A stretch of 10,133 nt of DNA from Auritidibacter sp. Marseille-P8566 (GCA_943325595.2 CALPQA020000035.1:1-10133); one strand, 5' to 3'. Positions 1 to 7,021 are shown, counted from the stretch's first letter. Translations and numbers: made by a program. The notes: a model not told the origin generated them from the sequence alone.

Positions 1-1434
1 ATCGGTTGTCACATTCCTTGTAAACAGGTTATATTTCGATTTTAATCCAAAACTCCAATGAAAACCATTGTCTATATAATAATCAAAATTGTATCTAAAA
101 TTATCACCAAGAACAACATCCAAAGAGGCTACGTCATTTCTCAAAAGTGTTTTTTTCTGAGTTAAGTTCACTAAAATTCCACTTTTATACAAACCATCAT
201 AATGCAATCCAAATTTCAAAAACGTTTTTTGAGGATTTTCTTTTAAGGTAATATTCAAATCATCAAAGGCACCATTTTTATCTAAAGAATAAGTAATTGT
301 GCTAAAGTTTTGGGTTGTACTCAAATTATCAATTCCAATTTTTATATCCTTATAATCAATTTTTTTCCTTGATTTAAAACCTAATTTTCCTAAAACATAG
401 GAACGCGTATAATTGTCTAATTTGGTAATATTAATGTTTTTTATGTGAAGCGAATCGGTTCCGTTTTTTAGACTATTTATTTTGTAATTTGCGGAAGTAT
501 CTGCTAATGCTTTTATTTTTTCGAATACTGAGAAAGCAGCTTCTTCTCCTTTTTTAATAATTTCTGGAGTATCATCAAACGAAATTATTCCAAAATTATT
601 GACCTCAGGTTTTATGTAAATATCTGTTGAAGCTCTATTTATTCTCATTTTTTGAATCATCTGAAGATTCGTAATTTGAACTAATATTTTAGTGGCATCA
701 TTCAAACCTTTTCTGTCTTTTAAATCATCTTGAACATCCACACCAATAATAACATCGGCTCCTAATTTTCGAATTTCATCAATGGGATAATTGTTTGAAA
801 CGCCTCCGTCAACCAATAATTTTCCATCCCTTTCAACGGGAGAAAATAAAGATGGAAAGGCAGAACTTGCTAACAAAGCTTGGGGTAAATAGCCTTTGTC
901 TAACACCACTTGTTCGCCAGTTTCTATGTCGGTTGCAATACATAAAAAGGGAATGGGCAATTTATTAAAATCACGAACGTGTCGAACTTTATTTGTAAGT
1001 CGGGTTAGTAAATTATAATTATACATTCCTTTTGACAATGCAACTGGAATTCCAACTTTAAATTTATTTACAGGTAACGAAAACGCATACAATTCGTCGT
1101 TTCTTTTTTCATAGAAATTTTTAGAACTGCGCGGAATAAAATCGGTTATTAGGTTTTTAAAATTGGTGTCTCTGAAAATAGAATCTATTTGAGTGGCATT
1201 GTAACCCGAAGCGTATAATCCGCCAACGACAGCGCCAATGCTTGTTCCTCCAATATAATCAATTTTCACACCTGCTTGTTCCAATACTTTTAAAACACCA
1301 ATATGAGCAAATCCTTTGGCGCCACCACCACTTAAAACCAAACCTATTTTTTGTCTACGTTTTATGGGCTCTTGCGAAAAAGTACTTTGCGAGAGAATTA
1401 AAATGAAGAAAACGAAATAGATACAATTTTTCAT
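1..1434 (-). CDS. Patatin-like phospholipase with POTRA and outer-membrane barrel (3' end outside window)
   Basis: The reading frame is open from ATG 1434-1432 to the left edge, giving 478 residues with no stop. A signal peptide covers residues 1 to about 21 (hydrophobic core, then STFSQ before EPIKRR). The patatin domain follows: oxyanion loop GGGAKG at 36-41, nucleophile elbow GTSIG with Ser65, and DGG with catalytic Asp209, so the Ser-Asp dyad is intact. From about residue 330 a POTRA-like segment begins. From about 400 there are alternating aromatic/polar strands typical of a BamA/Omp85-like barrel, cut off by the window. This is the architecture of PlpD-type (type Vd) secreted lipases and their Bacteroidota relatives, which are usually well over 700 residues. 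The expected role is lipid acyl hydrolysis at or outside the outer membrane; the substrate is unknown. It starts 2 nt after the uvrC stop, so it is probably co-transcribed and translationally coupled. The family call is firm and the barrel is partly inferred. Confidence 0.92.
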   Translation of the reverse strand, partial: MKNCIYFVFFILILSQSTFSQEPIKRRQKIGLVLSGGGAKGFAHIGVLKVLEQAGVKIDYIGGTSIGAVVGGLYASGYNATQIDSIFRDTNFKNLITDFIPRSSKNFYEKRNDELYAFSLPVNKFKVGIPVALSKGMYNYNLLTRLTNKVRHVRDFNKLPIPFLCIATDIETGEQVVLDKGYLPQALLASSAFPSLFSPVERDGKLLVDGGVSNNYPIDEIRKLGADVIIGVDVQDDLKDRKGLNDATKILVQITNLQMIQKMRINRASTDIYIKPEVNNFGIISFDDTPEIIKKGEEAAFSVFEKIKALADTSANYKINSLKNGTDSLHIKNINITKLDNYTRSYVLGKLGFKSRKKIDYKDIKIGIDNLSTTQNFSTITYSLDKNGAFDDLNITLKENPQKTFLKFGLHYDGLYKSGILVNLTQKKTLLRNDVASLDVVLGDNFRYNFDYYIDNGFHWSFGLKSKYNLFTRNVTTD

Positions 1435-1436
1435 TT

Positions 1437-3236
1437 CTATGGATTAACGGTTTTGTAAAATTCGGTAATTTTTTTGGCTTTAGAAAGCCCAATTATTTCA
1501 GAAATCTCTTTTTCTGTGGCCAATTTTAATCTTTTAACACTTTTAAAATGTTGAATCAAAGATAGCATTGTTTTTTCGCCAATTCCAGGAATACTTTCTA
1601 TAGACGAATTTAACGCTGCTTTACTTCGTTTGTCTCTGTGAAAAGTGATTCCAAAACGGTGCGCTTCGTTTCGTAATTGCTGGATTACTTTTAAAGTTTC
1701 TGATTTTTTATCTAAATATAGTGGAACAGAATCTCCTGGGTAAAACAATTCTTCCAATCGTTTCGCAATTCCGATAATCGCAATTTTACCTCTTAATCCC
1801 AAAGCATCAATACTTTTCAATGCCGAAGACAGTTGTCCTTTTCCACCATCAATAATTATCAATTGTGGCAAAGGTTCTTTTTCGTCAAGCAATCGCTTGT
1901 ATCTTCTATAAACGACTTCTTCCATGGATGCAAAATCATCGGGACCTACCACCGTTTTTATATTGAAATGGCGGTAATCTTTCTTACTCGGTTTTCCGTC
2001 TTTAAAAACCACGCAGGCCGCAACAGGATTGGTTCCTTGAATATTTGAATTGTCAAAACACTCAATATGTCGAGGTTCTTCATGCAATCGTAAATCCTTT
2101 TGCATCTGCGCCATAATTCGGTTCGAATGTCTTTCTGGATCTACAATTTGAAGTTGTTTTAATTGTTCAATTCTGTAAAATTTGGCATTCCGAATGGACA
2201 GTTCTAAAATTTGCTTTTTGTCGCCCAATTGTGGGACTGTAATTTTGATATTCTCGCCCAAATCAACTTCAAAAGGAACAATAATTTCTTTTGATAATAA
2301 TTGGAAACGCTCCCGCAACTCAATAATGGCAAGTTCTAGTAACTCTTCGTCAGTTTCATCTAATTTCTTTTTTATTTCCATTGTATGGGAACGAATAATC
2401 GAACCGTGGGAAATTTGCAAAAAATTGATAAACGCCGCACTTTCATCCGATACAATTGAAAATACATCAATGTTGGTGATTTTTGGATTGATAATCGTGG
2501 ATCGCGATTGATAGTTCTCTAAAATATCTATTTTTTCTTTGATTTTTTGTGCTTCTTCGAAATGCAGATTAGAAGCCAAATCAGTCATTACTTTTTTGAA
2601 ATCTTTCATGCTTTCTTTGAAATTCCCCTTCAAAATTTCGCGAATGGCATCCACTTGTTTTTGATACTTTTCCAATGATTCATAGCCTTCACAAGGACCT
2701 TTGCAATTCCCAATGTGGTATTCTAAACAAACCTTGAATTTATGTGTTTCGATGTTGTTTTTGCTCAAATCATAATTACATGTTCGCAACGGATACAACT
2801 CTTTAATTAATTCTAAAATAGTGCTTACCGTTTTGAAACTGGTATACGGACCAAAATATTCCGAACCGTCTTTGACCATTCTCCTTGTTGGAAAAATCCT
2901 TGAAAAAGGCTCTTTTTTTATACAAATCCAAGGGTAACTTTTGTCGTCACGAAGCAGCACATTGTAGCGCGGTTGCAATGTTTTTATTAAATTATTTTCT
3001 AATAAAAGCGCATCGGTTTCTGTAGGAACAACAATGTGTTTTATGGTTACAATCTTCTTGACTAAAACATTCGTTTTTGCAGTATCGTGAATTTTATTAA
3101 AATAAGAAGCGACTCTTTTCTTTAAATTTTTGGCTTTTCCAACATACAAAATTTTGCCTTCTTTATCATAATATTGATAAACTCCAGGGCCGTCAGGAAG
3201 TGTTTGTATTTGAAGTTGAAGCGAAGGATTTTGCAT
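1437..3236 (-). CDS. uvrC: Excinuclease ABC subunit C (UvrC)
   Basis: UvrC makes the two incisions flanking a DNA lesion after UvrA/UvrB recognition in nucleotide excision repair. With the ATG at 3236 it is 599 residues, the usual family length. Visible parts, in order: GIY-YIG nuclease (GVY 18-20, YVG 31-33, Arg41, metal-binding Glu80); a four-cysteine cluster (C153, C170, C178, C182) matching the [4Fe-4S] site described for UvrC; a UVR motif that binds UvrB (about 210-242); an RNase H-like nuclease with Asp395 (CFDNSN), Asp463 (IIDGG) and His533 (FHRDKR); and tandem helix-hairpin-helix motifs (about 544-593). All catalytic residues expected for both cuts are present. I chose ATG 3236 over an in-frame TTG at 3257 because family members begin just before the QTLPDGPGVY segment and the TTG lies within a leader inverted repeat. 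It is the first gene of a two-gene unit with the patatin-like gene. Confidence 0.98.
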   Translation of the reverse strand: MQNPSLQLQIQTLPDGPGVYQYYDKEGKILYVGKAKNLKKRVASYFNKIHDTAKTNVLVKKIVTIKHIVVPTETDALLLENNLIKTLQPRYNVLLRDDKSYPWICIKKEPFSRIFPTRRMVKDGSEYFGPYTSFKTVSTILELIKELYPLRTCNYDLSKNNIETHKFKVCLEYHIGNCKGPCEGYESLEKYQKQVDAIREILKGNFKESMKDFKKVMTDLASNLHFEEAQKIKEKIDILENYQSRSTIINPKITNIDVFSIVSDESAAFINFLQISHGSIIRSHTMEIKKKLDETDEELLELAIIELRERFQLLSKEIIVPFEVDLGENIKITVPQLGDKKQILELSIRNAKFYRIEQLKQLQIVDPERHSNRIMAQMQKDLRLHEEPRHIECFDNSNIQGTNPVAACVVFKDGKPSKKDYRHFNIKTVVGPDDFASMEEVVYRRYKRLLDEKEPLPQLIIIDGGKGQLSSALKSIDALGLRGKIAIIGIAKRLEELFYPGDSVPLYLDKKSETLKVIQQLRNEAHRFGITFHRDKRSKAALNSSIESIPGIGEKTMLSLIQHFKSVKRLKLATEKEISEIIGLSKAKKITEFYKTVNP

Positions 3237-3247
3237 TTTATTTTTAT

Positions 3248-3279
3248 ATAAATCCAAATTTAAATCGTTTTGGATTTAT
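3248..3279 (-). promoter_or_regulatory. Perfect 11-bp inverted repeat in the uvrC leader
   Basis: ATAAATCCAAA (3248-3258) and its exact complement TTTGGATTTAT (3269-3279) flank a 10-nt loop. On the minus strand this would sit at the extreme 5' end of the uvrC transcript if the promoter at 3313-3289 is used, ending 11 nt before the ATG. It could be a 5' hairpin affecting mRNA stability or ribosome access, or a DNA operator. It also contains a second TAnnTTTG match (3262-3255). The repeat itself is certain; its function is not. Confidence 0.55.
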
Positions 3280-3288
3280 TTTGGTGCT

Positions 3289-3313
3289 CAAATTTACAAA
3301 ATCCCGCTTTCAA
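3289..3313 (-). promoter_or_regulatory. Putative Bacteroidota-type promoter of uvrC
   Basis: On the minus strand, TAAATTTG (3296-3289) matches the Bacteroidota -7 consensus TAnnTTTG exactly. A TTG (3313-3311) stands 14 nt upstream of it. The predicted start near 3282 would give a leader of about 45 nt. The dyad CGCTTT-CA-AAAGCG (3305-3318) overlaps the TTG element. Confidence 0.5.
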
Positions 3314-3341
3314 AAGCGAAAAACTCCCAATAACTTATAAA

Positions 3342-3367
3342 TTGTAACTGTTAATTTTCTACTTTTA
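3342..3367 (+). promoter_or_regulatory. Putative promoter of the deacylase gene
   Basis: TTG (3342-3344) is followed after 15 nt by TACTTTTA (3360-3367), one mismatch from TAnnTTTG at its last base. It ends 16 nt before the ATG at 3384, implying a very short leader. The spacing agrees with the other candidate promoters in this window, but the imperfect -7 element keeps confidence low. Confidence 0.35.
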
Positions 3368-3383
3368 GCTTTTAATCCTACTT

Positions 3384-4361
3384 ATGAATCATTTAGAGCA
3401 TAAAAGTATTACAATTTTAAAGGAAGCCATTCTGCCTGGAGAAAGCAAAACCATCAATATGGAAATTGCGACTTTGCACACAATGACCAAATTGAAAATT
3501 CCAATAATTGTTTCACGTTCTAAATTTAATGGTCCCACTATTTTACTTTCGGCAGGATTGCATGGTGATGAAATTAACGGAATTGAGATTGTTCGGCAGA
3601 TAATAACGCGAAAAATCAATAAACCAAAGACAGGAACCATCATTTGTATTCCAGTGATTAATGTATTTGGGTTTGTAAATCAGACTCGAGAATTTCCAGA
3701 CAAACGCGATTTGAATCGGGTTTTTCCAGGAAGCAAAAAAGGTTCGTTGGCAAGTAGATTTGCCTATTATTTATTGAAAGAAATCATGCCGCATGTTGAT
3801 TATGCCATTGATTTTCATGCAGGAGGCGCAAGTAGATTCAATGCGCCGCAAATTCGAATTGTACCGGAAAATCAGGAATTAAAAGCATTAGCTGATGTTT
3901 TTCAAGCGCCATTTGGATTGTATTCCAAAAATATTGTGGGTTCGTTTCGAAATTCTTGCGATAAATTGGGCGTGAAAATGCTGTTGTTTGAAGGAGGAAA
4001 ATCGGTGAATATTAATGATGAAATCACGCAACACGGAATTGAAGGCACCAAAAGAATTCTGGATCATTTCGGGATGTTAGGTTCCCGAAAAAAAATCATT
4101 GTCCCCGAAAAAAATACGGTTTATATCGAGAAATCAAATTGGGTTAGGGCCAAATATTCAGGGATGTTTCATGGTTTTACAAAAATCGGAAATTATGTAA
4201 CCAAAGGGCAATTGTTGGCCACTGTTTCTGATCCTTACGGTAAAATAGAACACAAAGTAAAAGCGCCAAATTCAGGATATATTATCAATGTAAATGATGC
4301 TCCGATTGTATTTCAAGGCGATGCCATTTATCATATTTCAACACATTTATCTGATGTTTAA
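3384..4361 (+). CDS. Succinylglutamate desuccinylase/aspartoacylase family zinc deacylase
   Basis: This is a 325-residue predicted zinc-dependent amidohydrolase of the AstE/AspA group, related to M14 carboxypeptidases. Zinc ligands are His60 and Glu63 in HGDE and His145 in DFHAGG. Asp109-Leu-Asn-Arg112 is the conserved DLNR substrate-binding motif, and Glu203 in FEGG fits the general-base glutamate. The C-terminal part (about 245-320) has a small barrel-like region with a KAPNSGYI segment reminiscent of biotinyl/lipoyl folds, as in the COG3608-type predicted deacylases. There is no signal peptide, so it should be cytoplasmic. Family members remove an acyl group from an N-acyl amino acid or similar amide; the substrate here cannot be read from sequence, and no arginine-succinyltransferase pathway genes are nearby to suggest a true AstE role. 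It is the first gene of a two-gene unit with the folate enzyme, whose start codon lies inside this gene's last codons. Confidence 0.92.
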   Translation: MNHLEHKSITILKEAILPGESKTINMEIATLHTMTKLKIPIIVSRSKFNGPTILLSAGLHGDEINGIEIVRQIITRKINKPKTGTIICIPVINVFGFVNQTREFPDKRDLNRVFPGSKKGSLASRFAYYLLKEIMPHVDYAIDFHAGGASRFNAPQIRIVPENQELKALADVFQAPFGLYSKNIVGSFRNSCDKLGVKMLLFEGGKSVNINDEITQHGIEGTKRILDHFGMLGSRKKIIVPEKNTVYIEKSNWVRAKYSGMFHGFTKIGNYVTKGQLLATVSDPYGKIEHKVKAPNSGYIINVNDAPIVFQGDAIYHISTHLSDV

Positions 4362-4926
4362 AAAAGAAATTCGATTGAAATATAAAGCGCTAAGACGAGC
4401 ACTTTCTGAAAATGAAATCGACGAAATGAGTTTGGCTATTGCCAATACTATTCTGAAAATTCCAATTTGGGATAAGACGTATTTTCATGTGTTTTTGCCA
4501 ATAACCGAATTGCACGAGATAAATACCGAATTCATTTTGCATCTTTTATCAGGAAAAGATAAGGAAATTTGCGTTTCAAAAAGCGATTTTGAAAGCCGAA
4601 AAATGACACATTATTTATTGACGGACAATACGAAAATCAAAAAAAACGAATACAATATTCCTGAACCAGTTGATGGAATTGAAGTTCCAACAAATAAAAT
4701 TGAAGTTGTTTTTATTCCGCTTTTGGCATTTGACATTAATGGGAATCGTGTAGGTTACGGAAAAGGTTTTTACGATGCTTTTTTGTCGGAATGTAATTCA
4801 GATACAATCAAAATAGGGTTGTCCTTCTTTGAGCCAGAAGAACTGATTTCAGATGTTTTTGAAGGTGACGTAAAATTAGATTATTGTGCTACTCCGAAAA
4901 ATGTATTTGAATTCAAAACTTCTTAA
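4354..4926 (+). CDS. ygfA: 5-formyltetrahydrofolate cyclo-ligase
   Basis: The enzyme, also called methenyltetrahydrofolate synthetase, converts 5-formyltetrahydrofolate to 5,10-methenyltetrahydrofolate using ATP, returning a storage or inhibitory folate to one-carbon metabolism in the cytosol. The 190-residue product has the family layout: basic N-terminal helix KKEIRLKYKALRR, IPEP at 102-105, the nucleotide-binding loop GYGKGFYD at 134-141, and a C-terminal DVKLDYCATP segment at 172-181. I chose ATG 4354 because MFKKEIR is a normal family N terminus. An in-frame ATG at 4294 would add 20 residues with no family counterpart and lie deep inside the upstream gene. The start overlaps the deacylase stop by 8 bp (ATGTTTAA), which favours translational coupling. 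Confidence 0.95.
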   Translation: MFKKEIRLKYKALRRALSENEIDEMSLAIANTILKIPIWDKTYFHVFLPITELHEINTEFILHLLSGKDKEICVSKSDFESRKMTHYLLTDNTKIKKNEYNIPEPVDGIEVPTNKIEVVFIPLLAFDINGNRVGYGKGFYDAFLSECNSDTIKIGLSFFEPEELISDVFEGDVKLDYCATPKNVFEFKTS

Positions 4927-4939
4927 AATAAAGCGAAAA

Positions 4940-5536
4940 CTAATTTTTACTGAAAGCTTTTTTATTAAATACAATCAAAATTCCAACACCTGTAGAAATT
5001 GCCATATCGGCAATGTTGAAAATTGCATTAAAAAAAGTGAAGTGTTTTCCTCCCCATATTGGCAACCAACTTGGCAAGTCACCATCCCAAATAGGAAAGT
5101 AAAACATATCAACTACTTTTCCGTGAAATAGCGTTCCATAAGGTTTATCTGAGAAAATCGTGGCAACAGTATGGTAACTATCATCGAAAATTACGCCATA
5201 AAAAACGGAATCGATAATATTCCCAAAAGCACCTGCAAAAATTAATGCGATGGCAACGATAAGGAAATTAGAACTTTGTTTTTTTACCGCATCCCAAAGC
5301 CAATAAGCAATTCCTGAAACAGCAAATAATCGGAATACGGTCAAAATAATTTTACCATAAGAACCTGGAATTTGAGTACCCCAAGCCATTCCTTCATTTT
5401 CTATGAAAAGAATTTTAAACCAATTAAAAACGGAAACTTCTTCTCCTAAAACAAAATGGGTTTTGATGTAGATTTTAGTGATTTGATCTACTAATAATAT
5501 GATGTAAATTAGGAAATAGGCTTTTTTTAATGACAT
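4940..5536 (-). CDS. lspA: Lipoprotein signal peptidase II (LspA)
   Basis: This inner-membrane aspartyl protease removes signal peptides from diacylglyceryl-modified prolipoproteins and is the target of globomycin. The 198-residue protein has four hydrophobic segments (about 6-24, 63-81, 90-114, 170-192). Conserved motifs are DQITK at 17-21, ENEGMAWG at 46-53, GNIID at 105-109, VVDMF with catalytic Asp143, and FNIADMA with catalytic Asp177. About 33 residues lie between Asp109 and Asp143, compared with about 8 in E. coli; this long periplasmic insert is, to my knowledge, usual in Bacteroidota. The gene has its own promoter candidate at 5581-5556. Its stop lies 13 bp from that of the convergent folate gene. 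The adjacent divergent gene encodes a lipoprotein, a likely substrate. Confidence 0.97.
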   Translation of the reverse strand: MSLKKAYFLIYIILLVDQITKIYIKTHFVLGEEVSVFNWFKILFIENEGMAWGTQIPGSYGKIILTVFRLFAVSGIAYWLWDAVKKQSSNFLIVAIALIFAGAFGNIIDSVFYGVIFDDSYHTVATIFSDKPYGTLFHGKVVDMFYFPIWDGDLPSWLPIWGGKHFTFFNAIFNIADMAISTGVGILIVFNKKAFSKN

Positions 5537-5555
5537 TTTGTGAATTTTGATAGGG

Positions 5556-5581
5556 CAAAAATAATACTATTTTTAATACAA
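5556..5581 (-). promoter_or_regulatory. Putative promoter of lspA
   Basis: On the minus strand, TATTTTTG (5563-5556) matches TAnnTTTG, with a TTG (5581-5579) 15 nt upstream. It ends 19 nt before the lspA ATG, so the leader would be only about 10-15 nt. If real, lspA does not depend on read-through from ileS and the traR/dksA-like gene, from which it is separated by the lipoprotein gene. Confidence 0.5.
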
Positions 5582-5619
5582 AATATTAGAAAGCTAGTAA
5601 TCCTTTAAAATCAAATAAA

Positions 5620-5632
5620 AACAAGTCTTGTT
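5620..5632. promoter_or_regulatory. 13-bp dyad between the lspA and lipoprotein promoters
   Basis: AACAAG-T-CTTGTT is a perfect 6-bp dyad around one central base, roughly midway between the two divergent promoter candidates. It has the shape of a regulator binding site, but nothing identifies a regulator. Confidence 0.25.
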
Positions 5633-5668
5633 AAATGTAAATTTGTTGTTTGTAATTTTGTATCGACT

Positions 5669-5682
5669 TCAATTTAAATTGA
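5669..5682. promoter_or_regulatory. Perfect 14-bp palindrome overlapping the -33 element of the lipoprotein promoter
   Basis: TCAATTTAAATTGA equals its own reverse complement and covers the TTG (5679-5681) of the downstream promoter candidate. A dimeric regulator bound here would block or assist RNA polymerase. A/T palindromes also arise by chance in DNA this A+T-rich. Confidence 0.3.
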
Positions 5683-5704
5683 TTATCTAATTTTATTATC
5701 TTTG
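5679..5704 (+). promoter_or_regulatory. Putative promoter of the propeller lipoprotein gene
   Basis: TATCTTTG (5697-5704) matches TAnnTTTG exactly and has TTG (5679-5681) 15 nt upstream, the same spacing as the lspA promoter candidate. The leader before ATG 5732 would be about 20 nt and ends in an A-rich stretch (ATAAAACCC), usual for translation initiation in this phylum. Confidence 0.55.
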
Positions 5705-5731
5705 ACTTGAAATTCAAATAATATAAAACCC

Positions 5732-6973
5732 ATGAAAATAGTAAAAAAAGGTTTCGCTTGTTTTTTTGCATTGCTTTTCATTGCTTGCTCACCCGACGAA
5801 AATGATACCCCAAAAGCACTTTTTGCAGTCCCAATTATAAAATCATTGACCAATATTAGAAGTGCTATATCAATTACTCCGAGTAGACAAACCAATTCGG
5901 AAGGGAAAATATATGTGGCTGAAAATTATTTATTTTATATAGCTAAAGAAAGCGGAGTTCATGTTTTTGATAATCATAATCCTGCAACGCCACTAAATAT
6001 TGCTTTTATAAATATTGCTGGTGTTCATGACATTGCTGTGAAGGGGAATTATTTATATGCTGATAATTTTGTGGATTTATTGGTTTTCGATATTTCTAAT
6101 ATACGTAATATTACTTTGGTAAGAACCATTGAAAACGCAATCACTTTTACACCAACATACCCTAATAATGCTGAATTTTATGATGGTACATCGGTTTTAA
6201 ATGAAGGTGAGATTGTAACGGGATACCGTTTAGAATATCGTGATAGGCCAGAAGGTCAGTATTATATACTAGCTTGCGATGCTACCGCATCTTTGTTGAG
6301 TTCCAATGCTATTGGAACAGGTGGGTCTTATGCTCGTTTTCAAATTAATAGAAATGCACTTTACACATTAGATAGTTACAAATTAAATGTGTTTAACATT
6401 AGCAATCCTTCCACTTCTTTTTTTGACAAATCCATATATATAACACAATGGATTAATGCAGGGCAGTTTGAAACTTTATTTATCCAAAAGGATTATTTAT
6501 TTGTAGGCGCCACAAATGGGATGCATGTAATTGATGCTACAGACGAATTTAATCCTACTTTCATTTCGGGGTTTTCTCATTCAACGGGCTGTGATCCAGT
6601 TTTTGTATTTGGAAATTTGGCTTATGTAACTGTTAGAGGAGGTTCTTTTTGTGGGGCAGCACAAGATCAAATAAACGTAATTAATGTCTCAGACATTTTA
6701 AATCCAGTTTTAGTCTCGACCTATTTGTTAAATCAACCTTATGGAGTAGGAGTTAGAAATAATGCACTTTATGTTGGTTGTGGTTCTCAAGGCTTAAAAG
6801 TTTTTAATACTGATAATCCCTCGCAACTTCTTTTAATGAATTCTTATTCAGAGCCAATTACGGATGTAATTCCCTTAGATTCGCACCTTATCGCTGTTGG
6901 CCCTAATAAAATTATCCAATATAATTATGGTGCTAATTTTACGTTGCAACAAATTAGCGTACTAAATTTTTAA
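5732..6973 (+). CDS. Lipoprotein with LVIVD-like beta-propeller repeats
   Basis: The 413-residue product has a type II signal peptide (KKGFACFFALLFIAC) with lipidated Cys19 predicted. The mature N terminus CSPDEND is acidic, resembling the lipoprotein export signals that send Bacteroidota lipoproteins to the cell surface. The body repeats a strand motif of LVIVD type: GVHVFD (75-80), DLLVFD (115-120), KLNVFN (217-222), GMHVID (263-268), QINVIN (313-318), GLKVFN (354-359) and a weaker KIIQYN (393-398). Most are 39-50 residues apart, each often followed by an S/D-N-P turn. That predicts a seven- or eight-bladed propeller. The 102-residue gap between the second and third motifs may hide a degenerate blade (YYILACDA near 177) or an insertion. 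No catalytic residues are apparent; binding or a scaffold role is likely but the function is unknown. It runs opposite to its neighbours and carries its own promoter and terminator. Confidence 0.85.
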   Translation: MKIVKKGFACFFALLFIACSPDENDTPKALFAVPIIKSLTNIRSAISITPSRQTNSEGKIYVAENYLFYIAKESGVHVFDNHNPATPLNIAFINIAGVHDIAVKGNYLYADNFVDLLVFDISNIRNITLVRTIENAITFTPTYPNNAEFYDGTSVLNEGEIVTGYRLEYRDRPEGQYYILACDATASLLSSNAIGTGGSYARFQINRNALYTLDSYKLNVFNISNPSTSFFDKSIYITQWINAGQFETLFIQKDYLFVGATNGMHVIDATDEFNPTFISGFSHSTGCDPVFVFGNLAYVTVRGGSFCGAAQDQINVINVSDILNPVLVSTYLLNQPYGVGVRNNALYVGCGSQGLKVFNTDNPSQLLLMNSYSEPITDVIPLDSHLIAVGPNKIIQYNYGANFTLQQISVLNF

Positions 6974-6975
6974 TT

Positions 6976-7021
6976 TTTAAGCATAAAAAAACCTCGTATT
7001 CGAGGTTTTTTTATGCTTAAA
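6976..7021. terminator. Bidirectional intrinsic terminator, perfect 21-bp stem
   Basis: Arms 6976-6996 and 7001-7021 pair without a mismatch around a TATT loop. The core is CCTCG/CGAGG, flanked by seven A on the left and seven T on the right, so either strand yields a GC-rich hairpin followed by a U tract. It starts 2 bp after the lipoprotein stop and ends 5 bp before the stop of the convergent traR/dksA-like gene. It therefore serves both genes. Confidence 0.93.

Noticed and set aside
1..1434. Patatin-like protein as an anti-phage effector (CapV-like, CBASS).
   Set aside because: It has a signal peptide and a POTRA/barrel tail, and no cyclase or other defence gene is nearby; this fits an exported envelope lipase.
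1833..2511. Plus-strand open frames inside uvrC (1833-2048 and 2182-2511).
   Set aside because: They are antisense to a fully conserved UvrC, show no family resemblance, and have no promoter or leader signals.
3237..3257. Longer UvrC start at TTG 3257 (seven extra residues).
   Set aside because: TTG is a weak start, the extra residues have no counterpart in the family, and the codon lies inside the leader inverted repeat.
4294..4353. Longer start for the folate cyclo-ligase at 4294.
   Set aside because: It would overlap the deacylase by 68 bp and add a 20-residue hydrophobic stretch absent from the family; ATG 4354 gives the normal N terminus.
4931..4967. AAAGC...GCTTT followed by a T run as a terminator for the folate gene.
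   Set aside because: Only a 5-bp stem with a loop over 20 nt, located within lspA coding sequence; too weak to support.
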